Origin: Candidatus Saccharimonadota bacterium
GTDB taxonomy: Bacteria > Patescibacteriota > Saccharimonadia > Saccharimonadales > Saccharimonadaceae
NCBI GenBank assembly: GCA_024697865.1
Contig: JAILSC010000004.1
Span: forward strand, 1-41,062
Direction of reading: 5' to 3'
Length of the DNA stretch: 41,062 bases
In this document: positions 1 to 7,162 of the stretch, piece after piece
Position numbering within the stretch: position 1 is the stretch's first letter
How the letters are laid out: each line of letters opens with the position of its first letter
Notes under the pieces: model-generated
The model's database searches: none
Told to the model about the DNA's origin: nothing
The model's input: the letters and a program-made list of their open reading frames with translations, nothing else
Made by a program: the position numbers and the translations under genes

Positions 1-3000
1 ATCCAAGAGATCTACCTTCAAACCCAAACCTTGCAATTCTTTCACTAACACATTGAAGCCTTCAGGGAGTTTTGGACCCTCAATTGGCTCGTGTTTGATG
101 ATTGCCTCATAAGCCTTGGCCCGACCATATACGTCATCCGACTTAATCGTCAACATTTCCTGCAAAGTGGTGGCTGCACCATAAGCTTCCAAGGCCCAAA
201 CCTCCATTTCCCCAAATCTCTGACCACCGTTTTGCGCCTTACCACCTAGTGGCTGTTGAGTCACCATTGTGTATGGACCAGTTGAACGAGCGTGAATCTT
301 ATCTTCCACCATGTGGTGTAACTTCAAGATGTGCATTACGCCCACACTGGTACGCTCATTAAATGGTTCACCAGTCAAGCCATCAAACAGTTGTACTCGA
401 CCGTCTTCCGCAAAGCCGGCTTTCTTTAATTCTTCATTAATTTTCTCGTCTGGGACTCCGTTAAAGGACGGGGTAGCAACTCTATAGCCCAAGGCCTTAG
501 CTGCCATACCTAGGTGAGTTTCAAATAACTGTCCTAAATTCATACGTGAAGGCACGCCCATTGGCGAAAGAATCACATCGATTGGTGTTCCGTCTTCCAT
601 AAATGGCATGTCTTCTACCGGTAGGATTCGCGAAACCACACCCTTGTTACCGTGGCGACCAGCCAATTTATCACCCACACCGATCTTACGCAACTCAGCG
701 ACGAAGATCTTAATCTGCATGATTACACCAGCTTTTAGTTCATGGCCTTGTTCGCGGGTGTATACGCGAACGTCTACTACCTTACCTACCGAAGAACCAT
801 TCATCCGGACAGAAGTATCGCGTACATCTTTGGCTTTTTCACCAAAGATAGCCCTTAGCAAGCGTTCCTCAGAACTTAACTCTTGCTCGCCTTTTGGTGT
901 GATCTTTCCAACCAAGATATCGCCATTTTTCACTTCCGAGCCCACAGTAACAATACCGTCTTCGCCCAAATGTCGCAACGAGTGCTCAGATACATTCGGA
1001 ATATCCCGGGTTACCTGTTCTGGGCCTAGCTTAGTTTCACGTACTTCTACGTCAAAATCTTTAATATTGATTGAAGTTAAGGTATCATCTTCTACTAATC
1101 TACTAGAAATTACAATGGCGTCATCCATATTGTAGCCACGCCAAGGCATAAAGGCCACCAATAGATCGCGACCCAAAGCTAGTTCGCCGTCTTTTACCGA
1201 AGCACCTTCGATCAAAGAGTCGCCCTTCTTAACCTTCTGCCCCCGAGCTACCGCTGGATGTTGATTATAACAGCGGTCGTCGTTGGTCTTTTCAAAGTGT
1301 TGTAATTTATATTCTACATCTCCACCGTTGTTGTAAGTTACGATCACTGATTCACCATCAGCTTTCTTAACTACACCTGGACCCTTAGCCATCACTAATT
1401 GTGAGGTATTCTGAGCTACTTCTCGCTCAATACCCGTACCCACTACTGGAGTATCTTGACGTAATAGAGGTACCGCCTGCTTCTGCATGGCGCAGGCCAT
1501 CAAGCTACGGTCTACCCGGTTCTTCTCAACGAATGGAATTAAGCTCGCTGATACACCCAAAATCTCTTTGTGCGCTGCATCAATGTGAGTTACCCGCGAG
1601 GCTTCTACTTGTGCTGGCGTGCCATGCACCCGTGCTGACACCCAGTCTTCTACGAACTTTTTATTTTTATCTAATTTAACTGAAGCATCGGCAATTACCA
1701 TGTCATTCTCGGTGTCAGCGTCCATATAGACCACTTCATCCGTGACTTTACCGTTCTTCACTACCAAGTATGGGGCTTCGATAAATCCGTATTTGTTGAT
1801 CTTGGCGTAAGTAGCAAAGTTCAATACCAAACCTACGTTGCCACCTTCTGGAGTCTCCACTGTACAAATTCGACCATAGTGAGTTGGGTGAGCATCGCGT
1901 ACGTCAAAACCAGCTCTTTCTCGAGTTAGACCACCAGGACCCATCGAAGAGAGGCGTCGTTTATGGGCTAGTTCTGAGAATGGGTTAACCTCGTCCATTA
2001 ATTGCGAGAGCTGCGAGGTAGCGAAGAATTCTTTCACCGCCGCTACTACCGGTCGCGAGTTGAGTAGTTGTGACGGAGTAACTTCGTCCAAATTCGCCAT
2101 TGACATTCTATCAAGAATATTGCGTTGTAAACGAAGCATTCCTAGACGGAATTGACGTTGAACCAATTCGCCCACTAACTTTACCCGACGATTCGATAGC
2201 GAGTCGATATCGTCTGGGGCTTCTTGAGTATTATTTAAACGGATAATTTCTGATACGATAGCCACCACGTCTTGCATTTGCAAAGTGCGATATTGTGGTT
2301 CATTTGGTGTATCAAAGCCAAGTCGGCGATTAATCTTAAACCGACCCACGTTCGAATAGTCGTAACGCTTCGGATCGAAGAACATTCGTTCAATCATCGA
2401 ACGAGCGTTTTCAACAGTAGCCAAATCACCTGGTCGCAAACGACGATAGACTTCAAGTAAAGCCTCACCCTGAGTTGAAGTAGTATCCTTCTCTAGGGTA
2501 GTTTCAATATATTTTCTTTCACCAGTGTCAATCTTTTCAAAGCTCTTTTTAATCTCAGATTGAGACATACCGAGCGCTCTTAAGAATGTAGTGACTGGCA
2601 ACTTGCGGCGACGATCGATTTTTACGTAAATCGCTCCGTGTGCTGCAGTTTCAAATTCCAACCACGCACCTCGTCCCGGAATTACTTTAGCTCCGTAGTA
2701 GTTACGGAGTCCAATAGCCTCCGCGTTGAAGAATACCCCTGCTGAACGAATCAACTGCGAAACGATCACTCGCTCCGTACCGTTGATGATGAACGTAGCT
2801 CTGTCGGTCATCCACGGATAATCACCGAAGTAAATATCCTGTTCTTTCTTCTTACCAGTGGCCTTGTTCTCTAGTTCCACTAATACGTGCAAAGGCGCCT
2901 CGTAAGTAGCCAAGTTATACTTAGCTTCCTGCTCGGTTTCCTTTGGTTCTTTAAAATAATAATCTTTGAACCGTAAAGATAGTTTTTGGCCGGTGTAATC

Positions 3001-3156
3001 GTCAATCGGATTTAACTCAGCAAAAACCTCTCTCAGTCCATTTTTGACAAAGTCTTCCCATGAATCTTTCTGGTGTGCAGTCAGATCCGGAATGGGAAGC
3101 GCATGGTCACCTTCGGTGAAAAACACACGTTCACCGGACTTTTGAGTTGTAGCCAT
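1..3156 (-). CDS. rpoB: RNA polymerase beta subunit, C-terminal end cut by window
   Basis: Catalytic beta subunit of RNA polymerase. The frame is open for 1052 codons from an ATG at 3154-3156 to the window edge. The last residues visible (KELQGLGLKVDLLD) align with the extreme C-terminus of the family, so only a few residues are missing. Motifs read on the minus strand include the rifampicin-pocket block SQLSQLMDE...HKRRLSS with the usual Asp, His and Ser, then GPGGLTRERAGF, HPTHYGRIC, ETPEG, the active-site GYNMDDAI and the C-terminal GGKAQNGGQRFGEMEVWAL. The start follows AAAGGGG at good spacing. No rplL or rplJ lies upstream. By sequence the enzyme should be rifampicin-sensitive, which is an inference. 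Confidence 0.97.
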   Translation of the reverse strand, partial: MATTQKSGERVFFTEGDHALPIPDLTAHQKDSWEDFVKNGLREVFAELNPIDDYTGQKLSLRFKDYYFKEPKETEQEAKYNLATYEAPLHVLVELENKATGKKKEQDIYFGDYPWMTDRATFIINGTERVIVSQLIRSAGVFFNAEAIGLRNYYGAKVIPGRGAWLEFETAAHGAIYVKIDRRRKLPVTTFLRALGMSQSEIKKSFEKIDTGERKYIETTLEKDTTSTQGEALLEVYRRLRPGDLATVENARSMIERMFFDPKRYDYSNVGRFKINRRLGFDTPNEPQYRTLQMQDVVAIVSEIIRLNNTQEAPDDIDSLSNRRVKLVGELVQRQFRLGMLRLQRNILDRMSMANLDEVTPSQLLNSRPVVAAVKEFFATSQLSQLMDEVNPFSELAHKRRLSSMGPGGLTRERAGFDVRDAHPTHYGRICTVETPEGGNVGLVLNFATYAKINKYGFIEAPYLVVKNGKVTDEVVYMDADTENDMVIADASVKLDKNKKFVEDWVSARVHGTPAQVEASRVTHIDAAHKEILGVSASLIPFVEKNRVDRSLMACAMQKQAVPLLRQDTPVVGTGIEREVAQNTSQLVMAKGPGVVKKADGESVIVTYNNGGDVEYKLQHFEKTNDDRCYNQHPAVARGQKVKKGDSLIEGASVKDGELALGRDLLVAFMPWRGYNMDDAIVISSRLVEDDTLTSINIKDFDVEVRETKLGPEQVTRDIPNVSEHSLRHLGEDGIVTVGSEVKNGDILVGKITPKGEQELSSEERLLRAIFGEKAKDVRDTSVRMNGSSVGKVVDVRVYTREQGHELKAGVIMQIKIFVAELRKIGVGDKLAGRHGNKGVVSRILPVEDMPFMEDGTPIDVILSPMGVPSRMNLGQLFETHLGMAAKALGYRVATPSFNGVPDEKINEELKKAGFAEDGRVQLFDGLTGEPFNERTSVGVMHILKLHHMVEDKIHARSTGPYTMVTQQPLGGKAQNGGQRFGEMEVWALEAYGAATTLQEMLTIKSDDVYGRAKAYEAIIKHEPIEGPKLPEGFNVLVKELQGLGLKVDLLD

Positions 3157-3331
3157 TTAGCCCCTTTTTCTATTAGTGTTATTAATCTTTCCAGCAATTC
3201 GAAAATATACGCTCTCGCTATTTTTATTTTCAAATCACCGCAGCGCTTGAAGATTACTGCCCTATTTACCACCCTGGCCTCGCTACTTCCAGAGTCACCA
3301 TCAAAATAAGGCACACTACTTCTTGAATTCC
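3157..3331 (-). other. rpoB 5' leader, about 170 nt
   Basis: Region between the predicted rpoB start of transcription (about 3325) and the rpoB ATG. It ends in a Shine-Dalgarno AAAGGGG. A GTG-initiated frame at 3081-3314 runs through it and into rpoB out of frame, but it has no clear ribosome site and no recognisable protein. I see no strong hairpin or terminator. A leader this long contrasts with the leaderless starts common elsewhere here and could hold a control element. Confidence 0.4.
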
Positions 3332-3360
3332 ATTATACGCAATTTCTGTGGAAAAATCAA
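3332..3360 (-). promoter_or_regulatory. rpoB promoter
   Basis: On the minus strand TTGATT (3355-3360) and TATAAT (3332-3337) are separated by 17 nt. This is a good sigma-70-type promoter pointing to rpoB, about 175 nt upstream of its ATG. Confidence 0.75.
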
Positions 3361-3399
3361 GTCAAAATTTTAAAAATCCCAAAAAAGTCTAAAAAGCTC

Positions 3400-3428
3400 T
3401 TGCTTTTTTCAAAACATCCACATATAAT
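3400..3428 (+). promoter_or_regulatory. Promoter of the putative small RNA
   Basis: TTGCTT (3400-3405), 17-nt spacer, TATAAT (3423-3428) on the plus strand. It faces away from rpoB and towards the 3' end of khpA. No plus-strand protein gene lies downstream, but a factor-independent terminator does, at 3501-3529. Confidence 0.7.
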
Positions 3429-3434
3429 AGAGCC

Positions 3435-3530
3435 TAAGCTAACTAACTGCGAGTCAGCTTAATAAGAGAACATGCAAAAGTTGAGAGCTTATCTATGTTC
3501 AAAAAATCCCTACCGTTGAGGGATTTTTTG
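3435..3530 (+). ncRNA. Putative small structured RNA, about 95 nt
   Basis: A complete transcription unit without a convincing protein: promoter at 3400-3428, predicted start near 3435, terminator at 3501-3529. The RNA can form a 5' hairpin (AAGCT at 3436-3440 with AGCTT at 3456-3460, extended by ACT/AGT), a second stem (GAACAT 3468-3473 with ATGTTC 3495-3500), and the terminator hairpin. A 15-codon frame from ATG 3472 lacks a ribosome site. It does not resemble 4.5S, tmRNA, RNase P or 6S RNA as far as I can judge. It converges on khpA, so it may also affect that transcript's 3' end. Confidence 0.55.
3501..3529. terminator. Bidirectional terminator between small RNA and khpA
   Basis: AAAAAATCCCT, a 7-nt loop, then AGGGATTTTTT: the stem is flanked by A and T tracts and works on both strands. 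It would stop the plus-strand small RNA and the leftward khpA transcript. Confidence 0.85.
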
Positions 3531-3547
3531 GTGGTTTTGTTGATCTT

Positions 3548-3970
3548 CTAGATATCTAGATCGTCTAGGTCTGCCAACTCGGCTCGAGTTTTCTCGGCTA
3601 ACTCAGAAGTTTCTCCTTCTTCCTGCTCTGGTTCTGCTTCAACCTCTTCAACTTCCTCGATTTCCGTCACCGTTTCCGCTTCATCCTTGGCTGGCTTTTC
3701 TTCCGGCTTCGGAGCACCTTCTTCATCAGTGTTAACAATTTTTAGGTTATAACGTGCGTCTTGCTTAGTCCCTAACGCCCTTAGCAGCACTCGAATCGCC
3801 TGGGCTGTTACACCCCTTTTACCAATCACGCGACCAACATCTTCTGGATCCACGGTCAACGACAATAAGACGCCTTTTTCGTCGATCTTGCGCTCTACTG
3901 CTACTTTATCGGGATTATTGACTAAAGTTTTTACGATATATTCTACAAATTGCTGGTCAATAGTAGCCAT
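3548..3970 (-). CDS. khpA: KhpA-like KH-domain RNA-binding protein
   Basis: Small single-KH RNA-binding protein. The first ~80 residues form the KH domain, with the GxxG loop as GKRG at residues 50-53 in the context GRVIGKRGVTAQAIR, typical of the KhpA/YlqC family, which acts in global RNA binding and cell-size control in Firmicutes. Usual members are ~75-80 residues; this one is 140, with a strongly acidic Glu/Ala/Pro tail from about residue 85. It lies downstream of rpsP, as in many bacteria, but rimM and trmD do not follow. A GGAGG ribosome site precedes the ATG, and an extended -10 at 4003-4011 suggests separate transcription. Confidence 0.9.
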   Translation of the reverse strand: MATIDQQFVEYIVKTLVNNPDKVAVERKIDEKGVLLSLTVDPEDVGRVIGKRGVTAQAIRVLLRALGTKQDARYNLKIVNTDEEGAPKPEEKPAKDEAETVTEIEEVEEVEAEPEQEEGETSELAEKTRAELADLDDLDI

Positions 3971-4002
3971 ATTTCCTCCATTAAAATTATGTTAATAACC
4001 CA

Positions 4003-4011
4003 ATTATAACA
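4003..4011 (-). promoter_or_regulatory. Extended -10 of khpA
   Basis: TGTTATAAT on the minus strand, starting within the right-hand edge (minus-strand sense) of the rpsP terminator palindrome. No good -35 is visible. Confidence 0.45.
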
Positions 4012-4045
4012 TAAAATAGTCCCGTACGGGACTATTTTATGTTAT
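4006..4045. terminator. Perfect 40-bp palindrome, rpsP terminator
   Basis: Both 20-nt halves are exactly complementary around CCCGTACGGG. The rpsP stop codon (4042-4044) lies inside the left arm on the minus strand, and the khpA -10 overlaps the other end. It is probably an intrinsic terminator or attenuator separating rpsP from khpA. Confidence 0.7.
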
Positions 4046-4422
4046 TCTGCCTTAGCTTCTTCAGCTGGAGCTTCCTCTGCCGGAGCCTCCGCAGCTGGAG
4101 CTTCTTCTTTTGGCTGATTCTTACGCAATTTATCTGCGTGTTTAGCCTTAGCTTGCTTTTTCGGAGCTTCCTTATACCACTTCGGTAACTTCACCCCGTT
4201 TTTCTTGAGGATGAACGCTACTCGTGATGACGGTTGCGCTCCGTTGCTTAGATATTTTTCTACCAACTCCTTGTCTAAAGTCAAAGCTTTAGTTTGGGGG
4301 TTGTAATTGCCGACCTCAGCCACTACGCGCCCCGACAAGGGGTGACGCTGGGATTCTTGGACGACTATCCGGTACGTAGGATAATGCGCCCGGCCTTTAC
4401 GTTGCATGCGAATCGCTAGCAT
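4042..4422 (-). CDS. rpsP: 30S ribosomal protein bS16
   Basis: Small-subunit protein bS16. The N-terminal half (MLAIRMQRKGRAHYPTYRIV, then RHPLSGRVVAEVGNYNPQ and a central PSSRVAFILKKNGV) matches the family. The 126-residue length exceeds the usual 80-90 because of a Lys-rich stretch and then an Ala/Glu/Pro-rich tail with EAPAEEAPAEE repeats. The start follows AAGGAG, and a TATAAT (4451-4456) lies about 30 nt upstream. It precedes khpA, the common bacterial arrangement. The tail is a lineage feature shared in style with several other proteins in this window. Confidence 0.96.
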   Translation of the reverse strand: MLAIRMQRKGRAHYPTYRIVVQESQRHPLSGRVVAEVGNYNPQTKALTLDKELVEKYLSNGAQPSSRVAFILKKNGVKLPKWYKEAPKKQAKAKHADKLRKNQPKEEAPAAEAPAEEAPAEEAKAE

Positions 4423-4475
4423 TTTTTCTCCTTAAAATTAATTTCCACCCATTATAGCACAAAAATCTTAAATTG

Positions 4476-4502
4476 AAAAGGGGGCTCGTTTACCGAGCCC
4501 CC
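4476..4502 (-). terminator. Terminator of the 154-residue orphan gene
   Basis: A 9-bp stem (GGGGGCTCG with CGAGCCCCC, 5-nt loop, 4480-4502) followed by TTTT in the minus-strand sense. It lies just after the stop codon at 4512. Confidence 0.85.
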
Positions 4503-4511
4503 GCCCCCCTT

Positions 4512-4976
4512 CTATATCTCTCTCAGTGAAACCGCCGCCTTCGCTTTGTTCAATCTCCTTTCGCATTTTCTGCGATACGAATCATAGTCTTTGGCGTCTA
4601 CCAGTTTGTGGTACAGCCAGTTACGGCTAATCCTTTCGACCCTGTAGGAGTCGCAAGTCGTATCAAATTCGCCTAACAGCCGATCCACCGCGAGCGACAG
4701 CTCCTGTTCGTGATTGTGCACTCGCCCCACGTGACCACCGTAGTAGTCGTTCACTACTCGCTGGACCATATGTCGGGTCTCGTCGTGAGTAGCGTTAATG
4801 TAGAGCTTCTTGACGCTCTGGTACTTAGCCCAGATATTCACTACCTCAAGAGCTTTCTGCCAATACTGGCGGGGGTCAAGCTCTTTCACGCTCCTTTCGA
4901 TTTCTTCAATCTGATCCAGTTCATCCCAAATCCCAAATTCTTCGTCGAACTCTCCAAACTGCATCTGGCTAGGCAT
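4512..4976 (-). CDS. Hypothetical 154-residue protein, orphan gene
   Basis: I do not recognise this protein. It is cytosolic-looking, with no signal or membrane segment. It has an acidic N-terminus (residues ~8-32, rich in Asp/Glu), a central region rich in aromatics and His (YYGGHVGRVHNHEQELS), and a basic C-terminus (YRRKCERRLNKAKAA). It looks mostly helical. It is a self-contained unit: strong -35/-10 promoter at 5026-5054, Shine-Dalgarno AAAGGTGGTGG, and a strong terminator at 4476-4502. Its codon use is more GC-rich than its neighbours. The promoter and ribosome site resemble those of the lipoprotein gene at 15975-16859 and the ribosome site of the gene at 38608, suggesting a shared expression class. 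Confidence 0.75.
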   Translation of the reverse strand: MPSQMQFGEFDEEFGIWDELDQIEEIERSVKELDPRQYWQKALEVVNIWAKYQSVKKLYINATHDETRHMVQRVVNDYYGGHVGRVHNHEQELSLAVDRLLGEFDTTCDSYRVERISRNWLYHKLVDAKDYDSYRRKCERRLNKAKAAVSLREI

Positions 4977-5025
4977 TTAGCCCACCACCTTTCACTATAA
5001 ATCGATATTTTAAGGTTCTAACTTA

Positions 5026-5054
5026 ATTATACCACATCTCATCAAAAAAGTCAA
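5026..5054 (-). promoter_or_regulatory. Promoter of the 154-residue orphan gene
   Basis: Minus strand TTGACT (5049-5054), 17-nt spacer, TATAAT (5026-5031) with TGG extension. It is very similar to the promoter at 16930-16958. Confidence 0.85.
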
Positions 5055-5085
5055 CCACAACCTCTATCTGCTCTGGATCTTAGCT

Positions 5086-5787
5086 CTATTTCGCTTGGCG
5101 GTATTTCTTAATTCCCTCGCGAGCCGCCTCTGTTTGAGCTTCTTGCTTGGAGTGCCCTACCCCTGTACCTTTCAATTTACCGCTAACGTATACTCCTACA
5201 GTAAATAACTTATCGTGGTCTGGCCCCTCTTCTTTCAAGGTCTGATACACTGGAGTAGCCCCGTCACTTTTCTGAGCTAATTCCTGCATGTAAGACTTAG
5301 GGTCACGCCAACTTTCTTCCTCTAAAATTGTGTCAATTTTTACCAAAATATGTTTAGCAATAAAATCTCTAGCCGCCTCATATCCTTGATCTAGATAAAT
5401 CGCCCCAATTACTGCCTCAAAACAATCCGCTAAAATCGATTCATGCGCCCTCTCGGTCCCTTTTTGTTCGCCCTTGGACAATCTAACTAGCGGCTCATAC
5501 CCTAGTTCCTTACCTGCGTCACCAATAGACTCCGTTCGCACCAGGGCAGCTCTTAGAGCCGTCATCACCCCTTCCGGATAATCATAATTCCGATACAAAA
5601 AATCCGACGTCACCAGCTCCAACACCGCGTCCCCCAAATATTCCAGTCTTTCGTTATGTTCTTTGACTGATTTTTGATGTTCGTTCACATAGCTCCGGTG
5701 CGTCAACGCTGTAACCAAAAGATTAATATCATTAAACTCAAAGCCTAATTTGGTCTTAGCAAATTCCCGGTAAGGTGTAATATCCAT
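5086..5787 (-). CDS. rnc: Ribonuclease III
   Basis: Double-strand-specific endoribonuclease that processes rRNA and other RNAs. The catalytic signature NERLEYLGDAVLEL at residues 45-56 carries the acidic Glu49 and Asp53. The second acidic cluster is in ADCFEAVIGAIYLD near residues 122-136. A double-stranded RNA-binding domain follows from about residue 162 (DPKSYMQELAQK...). At 233 residues the length is normal. The ATG overlaps the Nudix stop (TAATG), so translation is probably coupled. It is the last gene of the leuS-to-rnc run, and I see no strong terminator before the next gene's promoter at 5026-5054. Confidence 0.97.
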   Translation of the reverse strand: MDITPYREFAKTKLGFEFNDINLLVTALTHRSYVNEHQKSVKEHNERLEYLGDAVLELVTSDFLYRNYDYPEGVMTALRAALVRTESIGDAGKELGYEPLVRLSKGEQKGTERAHESILADCFEAVIGAIYLDQGYEAARDFIAKHILVKIDTILEEESWRDPKSYMQELAQKSDGATPVYQTLKEEGPDHDKLFTVGVYVSGKLKGTGVGHSKQEAQTEAAREGIKKYRQAK

Positions 5788-6491
5788 TAATAATCTCCCG
5801 CACGAATTTTTTTCTTCGCAATTAACATTAATTTTTCGATATCATCATATTCTATCAAATTCAAAGCTTCTGCAAAAGAAAACCACTGGATCCCCTTCAT
5901 CCACTTCTCTGGAACGGGCTTTTCATGGCCGTCCAGAGATTGCACTAGATAGATCTGCGTGGTCATTAATACTAATTTATCCATTCGACGATATTTAAAG
6001 TGAATTTTACCCAGCCAAGTCAAAACTGTAATATTCTGCAAACCAGTTTCTTCCTCGATTTCCCGTCTGGCCGTCATCTTAGCCGTCTCACCTGGTTCAA
6101 TATGCCCCTTCGGAATAGTCCAACGCTCTTTCGAATCCTGAATTAGTAAAATCTCAATGTCTTTTTGGTCTGGCGTGAATCTAAACACAATCCCACCTGA
6201 AGTCGGCTCCCGGACGATTTCTTGAATTGCCGTTTTTCGACGAAAAGCTGACTTGATCTTATCTAAAGTCGTCTTTTTTTCTACCGGTAGTGCTTCTGGA
6301 ACCTTCAAAGATCTTCTGGCCAGTGGCTCGTTAGTCTTTTTTGGGCTCGTCTTCGGCTGCGGCCGTGGTTGTGGTCGTGGTTGCGGTTTCTGCTGCGGTC
6401 GTTGCGGCCTCATCTGCGGTCTCGCCTGCTTTGGCCTTGCCCGATACGGATCCAGACTTTGCTTGCTTTTTTCCATTGTTATCTGTTTCAT
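5787..6491 (-). CDS. Nudix hydrolase with Pro/Arg/Gln-rich N-terminus
   Basis: Nudix family pyrophosphohydrolase; the substrate cannot be told from sequence. The Nudix box is GHIEPGETAKMTARREIEEETGL in the C-terminal two-thirds, matching GX5EX7REUXEEXGU. The first ~55 residues are low complexity, with runs of Arg-Pro-Gln repeats, followed by a linker; the folded domain begins near residue 90. The 161 nt coding the N-terminal tail are shared, in another frame, with the 3' end of nusB. The ATG at 6491 is preceded by AGGA, so this start is plausible, but a later start would remove most of the overlap. The final stop overlaps the rnc start. Confidence 0.88.
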   Translation of the reverse strand: MKQITMEKSKQSLDPYRARPKQARPQMRPQRPQQKPQPRPQPRPQPKTSPKKTNEPLARRSLKVPEALPVEKKTTLDKIKSAFRRKTAIQEIVREPTSGGIVFRFTPDQKDIEILLIQDSKERWTIPKGHIEPGETAKMTARREIEEETGLQNITVLTWLGKIHFKYRRMDKLVLMTTQIYLVQSLDGHEKPVPEKWMKGIQWFSFAEALNLIEYDDIEKLMLIAKKKIRAGDY

Positions 6492-6921
6492 TAATTCCTA
6501 ATTGCTTATAAGCCGTGCCTAGCACTCCGTTAACGAATCGAGATGAGTTCTCCGACCCGAATTCTTTAGCTAGTTCCACGGCTTCATTAATTGCCACCTT
6601 CGGCGGGATACTGTCCCGACACTCCGAAAGTTCATATAGCCCCATCCTGAGTACATTTCTATCTATCGCGGCGATCGAGGCAATTGGCCACTCTGGTGCG
6701 AGTGGGGTGAGTACCTTATCCAAAGTTTCAAAATTCTCTGCTACCTTGCGAGCTAAATTATATACAAATTCCGTATCCCCTAAAGCTTTCTCGTAAGGCT
6801 CAATATTCTTAGCCACCACGATATCTAGATCGACTTCTGGGTCCTTAGCTAGCGTTCTAAGCTCGTATTCATACAAGCTCTGTAACACTATTACTCTACC
6901 TAAATGTCGATTACTTGCCAT
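6331..6921 (-). CDS. nusB: Transcription antitermination protein NusB
   Basis: NusB binds boxA RNA with NusE (uS10) and supports rRNA transcription. Residues 1-143 match the all-helical NusB fold, including PLAPEWPIASIAAIDRNVLRMGLYEL, PPKVAINEAVELAKEFG and the terminal FVNGVLGTAYKQLG. The family usually ends here, at ~130-150 residues. This protein continues to 196 with a Lys/Ala then Thr/Ala-rich tail (TAAETATTTTTTAAAEDE), coded entirely within the overlap with the Nudix gene. rpmF lies 28 nt upstream. The ribosome site is weak (AAGAAAAGAAG), suggesting reliance on upstream translation. Confidence 0.94.
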   Translation of the reverse strand: MASNRHLGRVIVLQSLYEYELRTLAKDPEVDLDIVVAKNIEPYEKALGDTEFVYNLARKVAENFETLDKVLTPLAPEWPIASIAAIDRNVLRMGLYELSECRDSIPPKVAINEAVELAKEFGSENSSRFVNGVLGTAYKQLGINETDNNGKKQAKSGSVSGKAKAGETADEAATTAAETATTTTTTAAAEDEPKKD

Positions 6922-6949
6922 CTTTTAAACTTCTTTTCTTTAGTGGTTA

Positions 6950-7135
6950 TTATTTTTTCTTTGCTTTTGCAGGCTTAGACTTTACCGTCTTAACCTTCAA
7001 ATTCGGAGTGCGTTTCTTCGTTTCAAATACTTTAACCGGGGAAATCTTGTTTACCCGCTTCGCTAATTCTAATCGAAGATGACTCCGTCGTAGACCAGTC
7101 TTACGTGGACTACTCTGTTTCTTAGGTTCAGGCAT
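6950..7135 (-). CDS. rpmF: 50S ribosomal protein bL32
   Basis: Small basic large-subunit protein of 61 residues. The N-terminus MPEPKKQSSPRKTGLRRSHLRL matches the bL32 family hallmark (PKxxxSxxRxGxRRSH). The C-terminal half carries no cysteines, so it is a zinc-free form, and ends in a Lys/Ala-rich tail. AAGGAG precedes the ATG, and an extended -10 (TGCTATAAT, 7169-7177) lies upstream, overlapping the end of the methyltransferase gene. The gene can therefore be transcribed separately from leuS. Confidence 0.88.
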   Translation of the reverse strand: MPEPKKQSSPRKTGLRRSHLRLELAKRVNKISPVKVFETKKRTPNLKVKTVKSKPAKAKKK

Positions 7136-7162
7136 TTTACTCCTTAAATTTAATAGATAATT

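Noticed and set aside
3270-3300. AGGGTGGTA in the rpoB leader, similar to part of a T-box
   Set aside because: No CCGCG completion, no specifier stem or terminator/antiterminator pair, and rpoB is not a T-box target.
3081-3314. GTG-started 77-codon frame over the rpoB leader and 5' end (minus)
   Set aside because: It overlaps rpoB out of frame, has no clear ribosome site or recognisable protein, and its last third is simply rpoB in another frame.
3472-3519. 15-codon ORF within the putative small RNA
   Set aside because: No Shine-Dalgarno, and its end lies inside the terminator stem.
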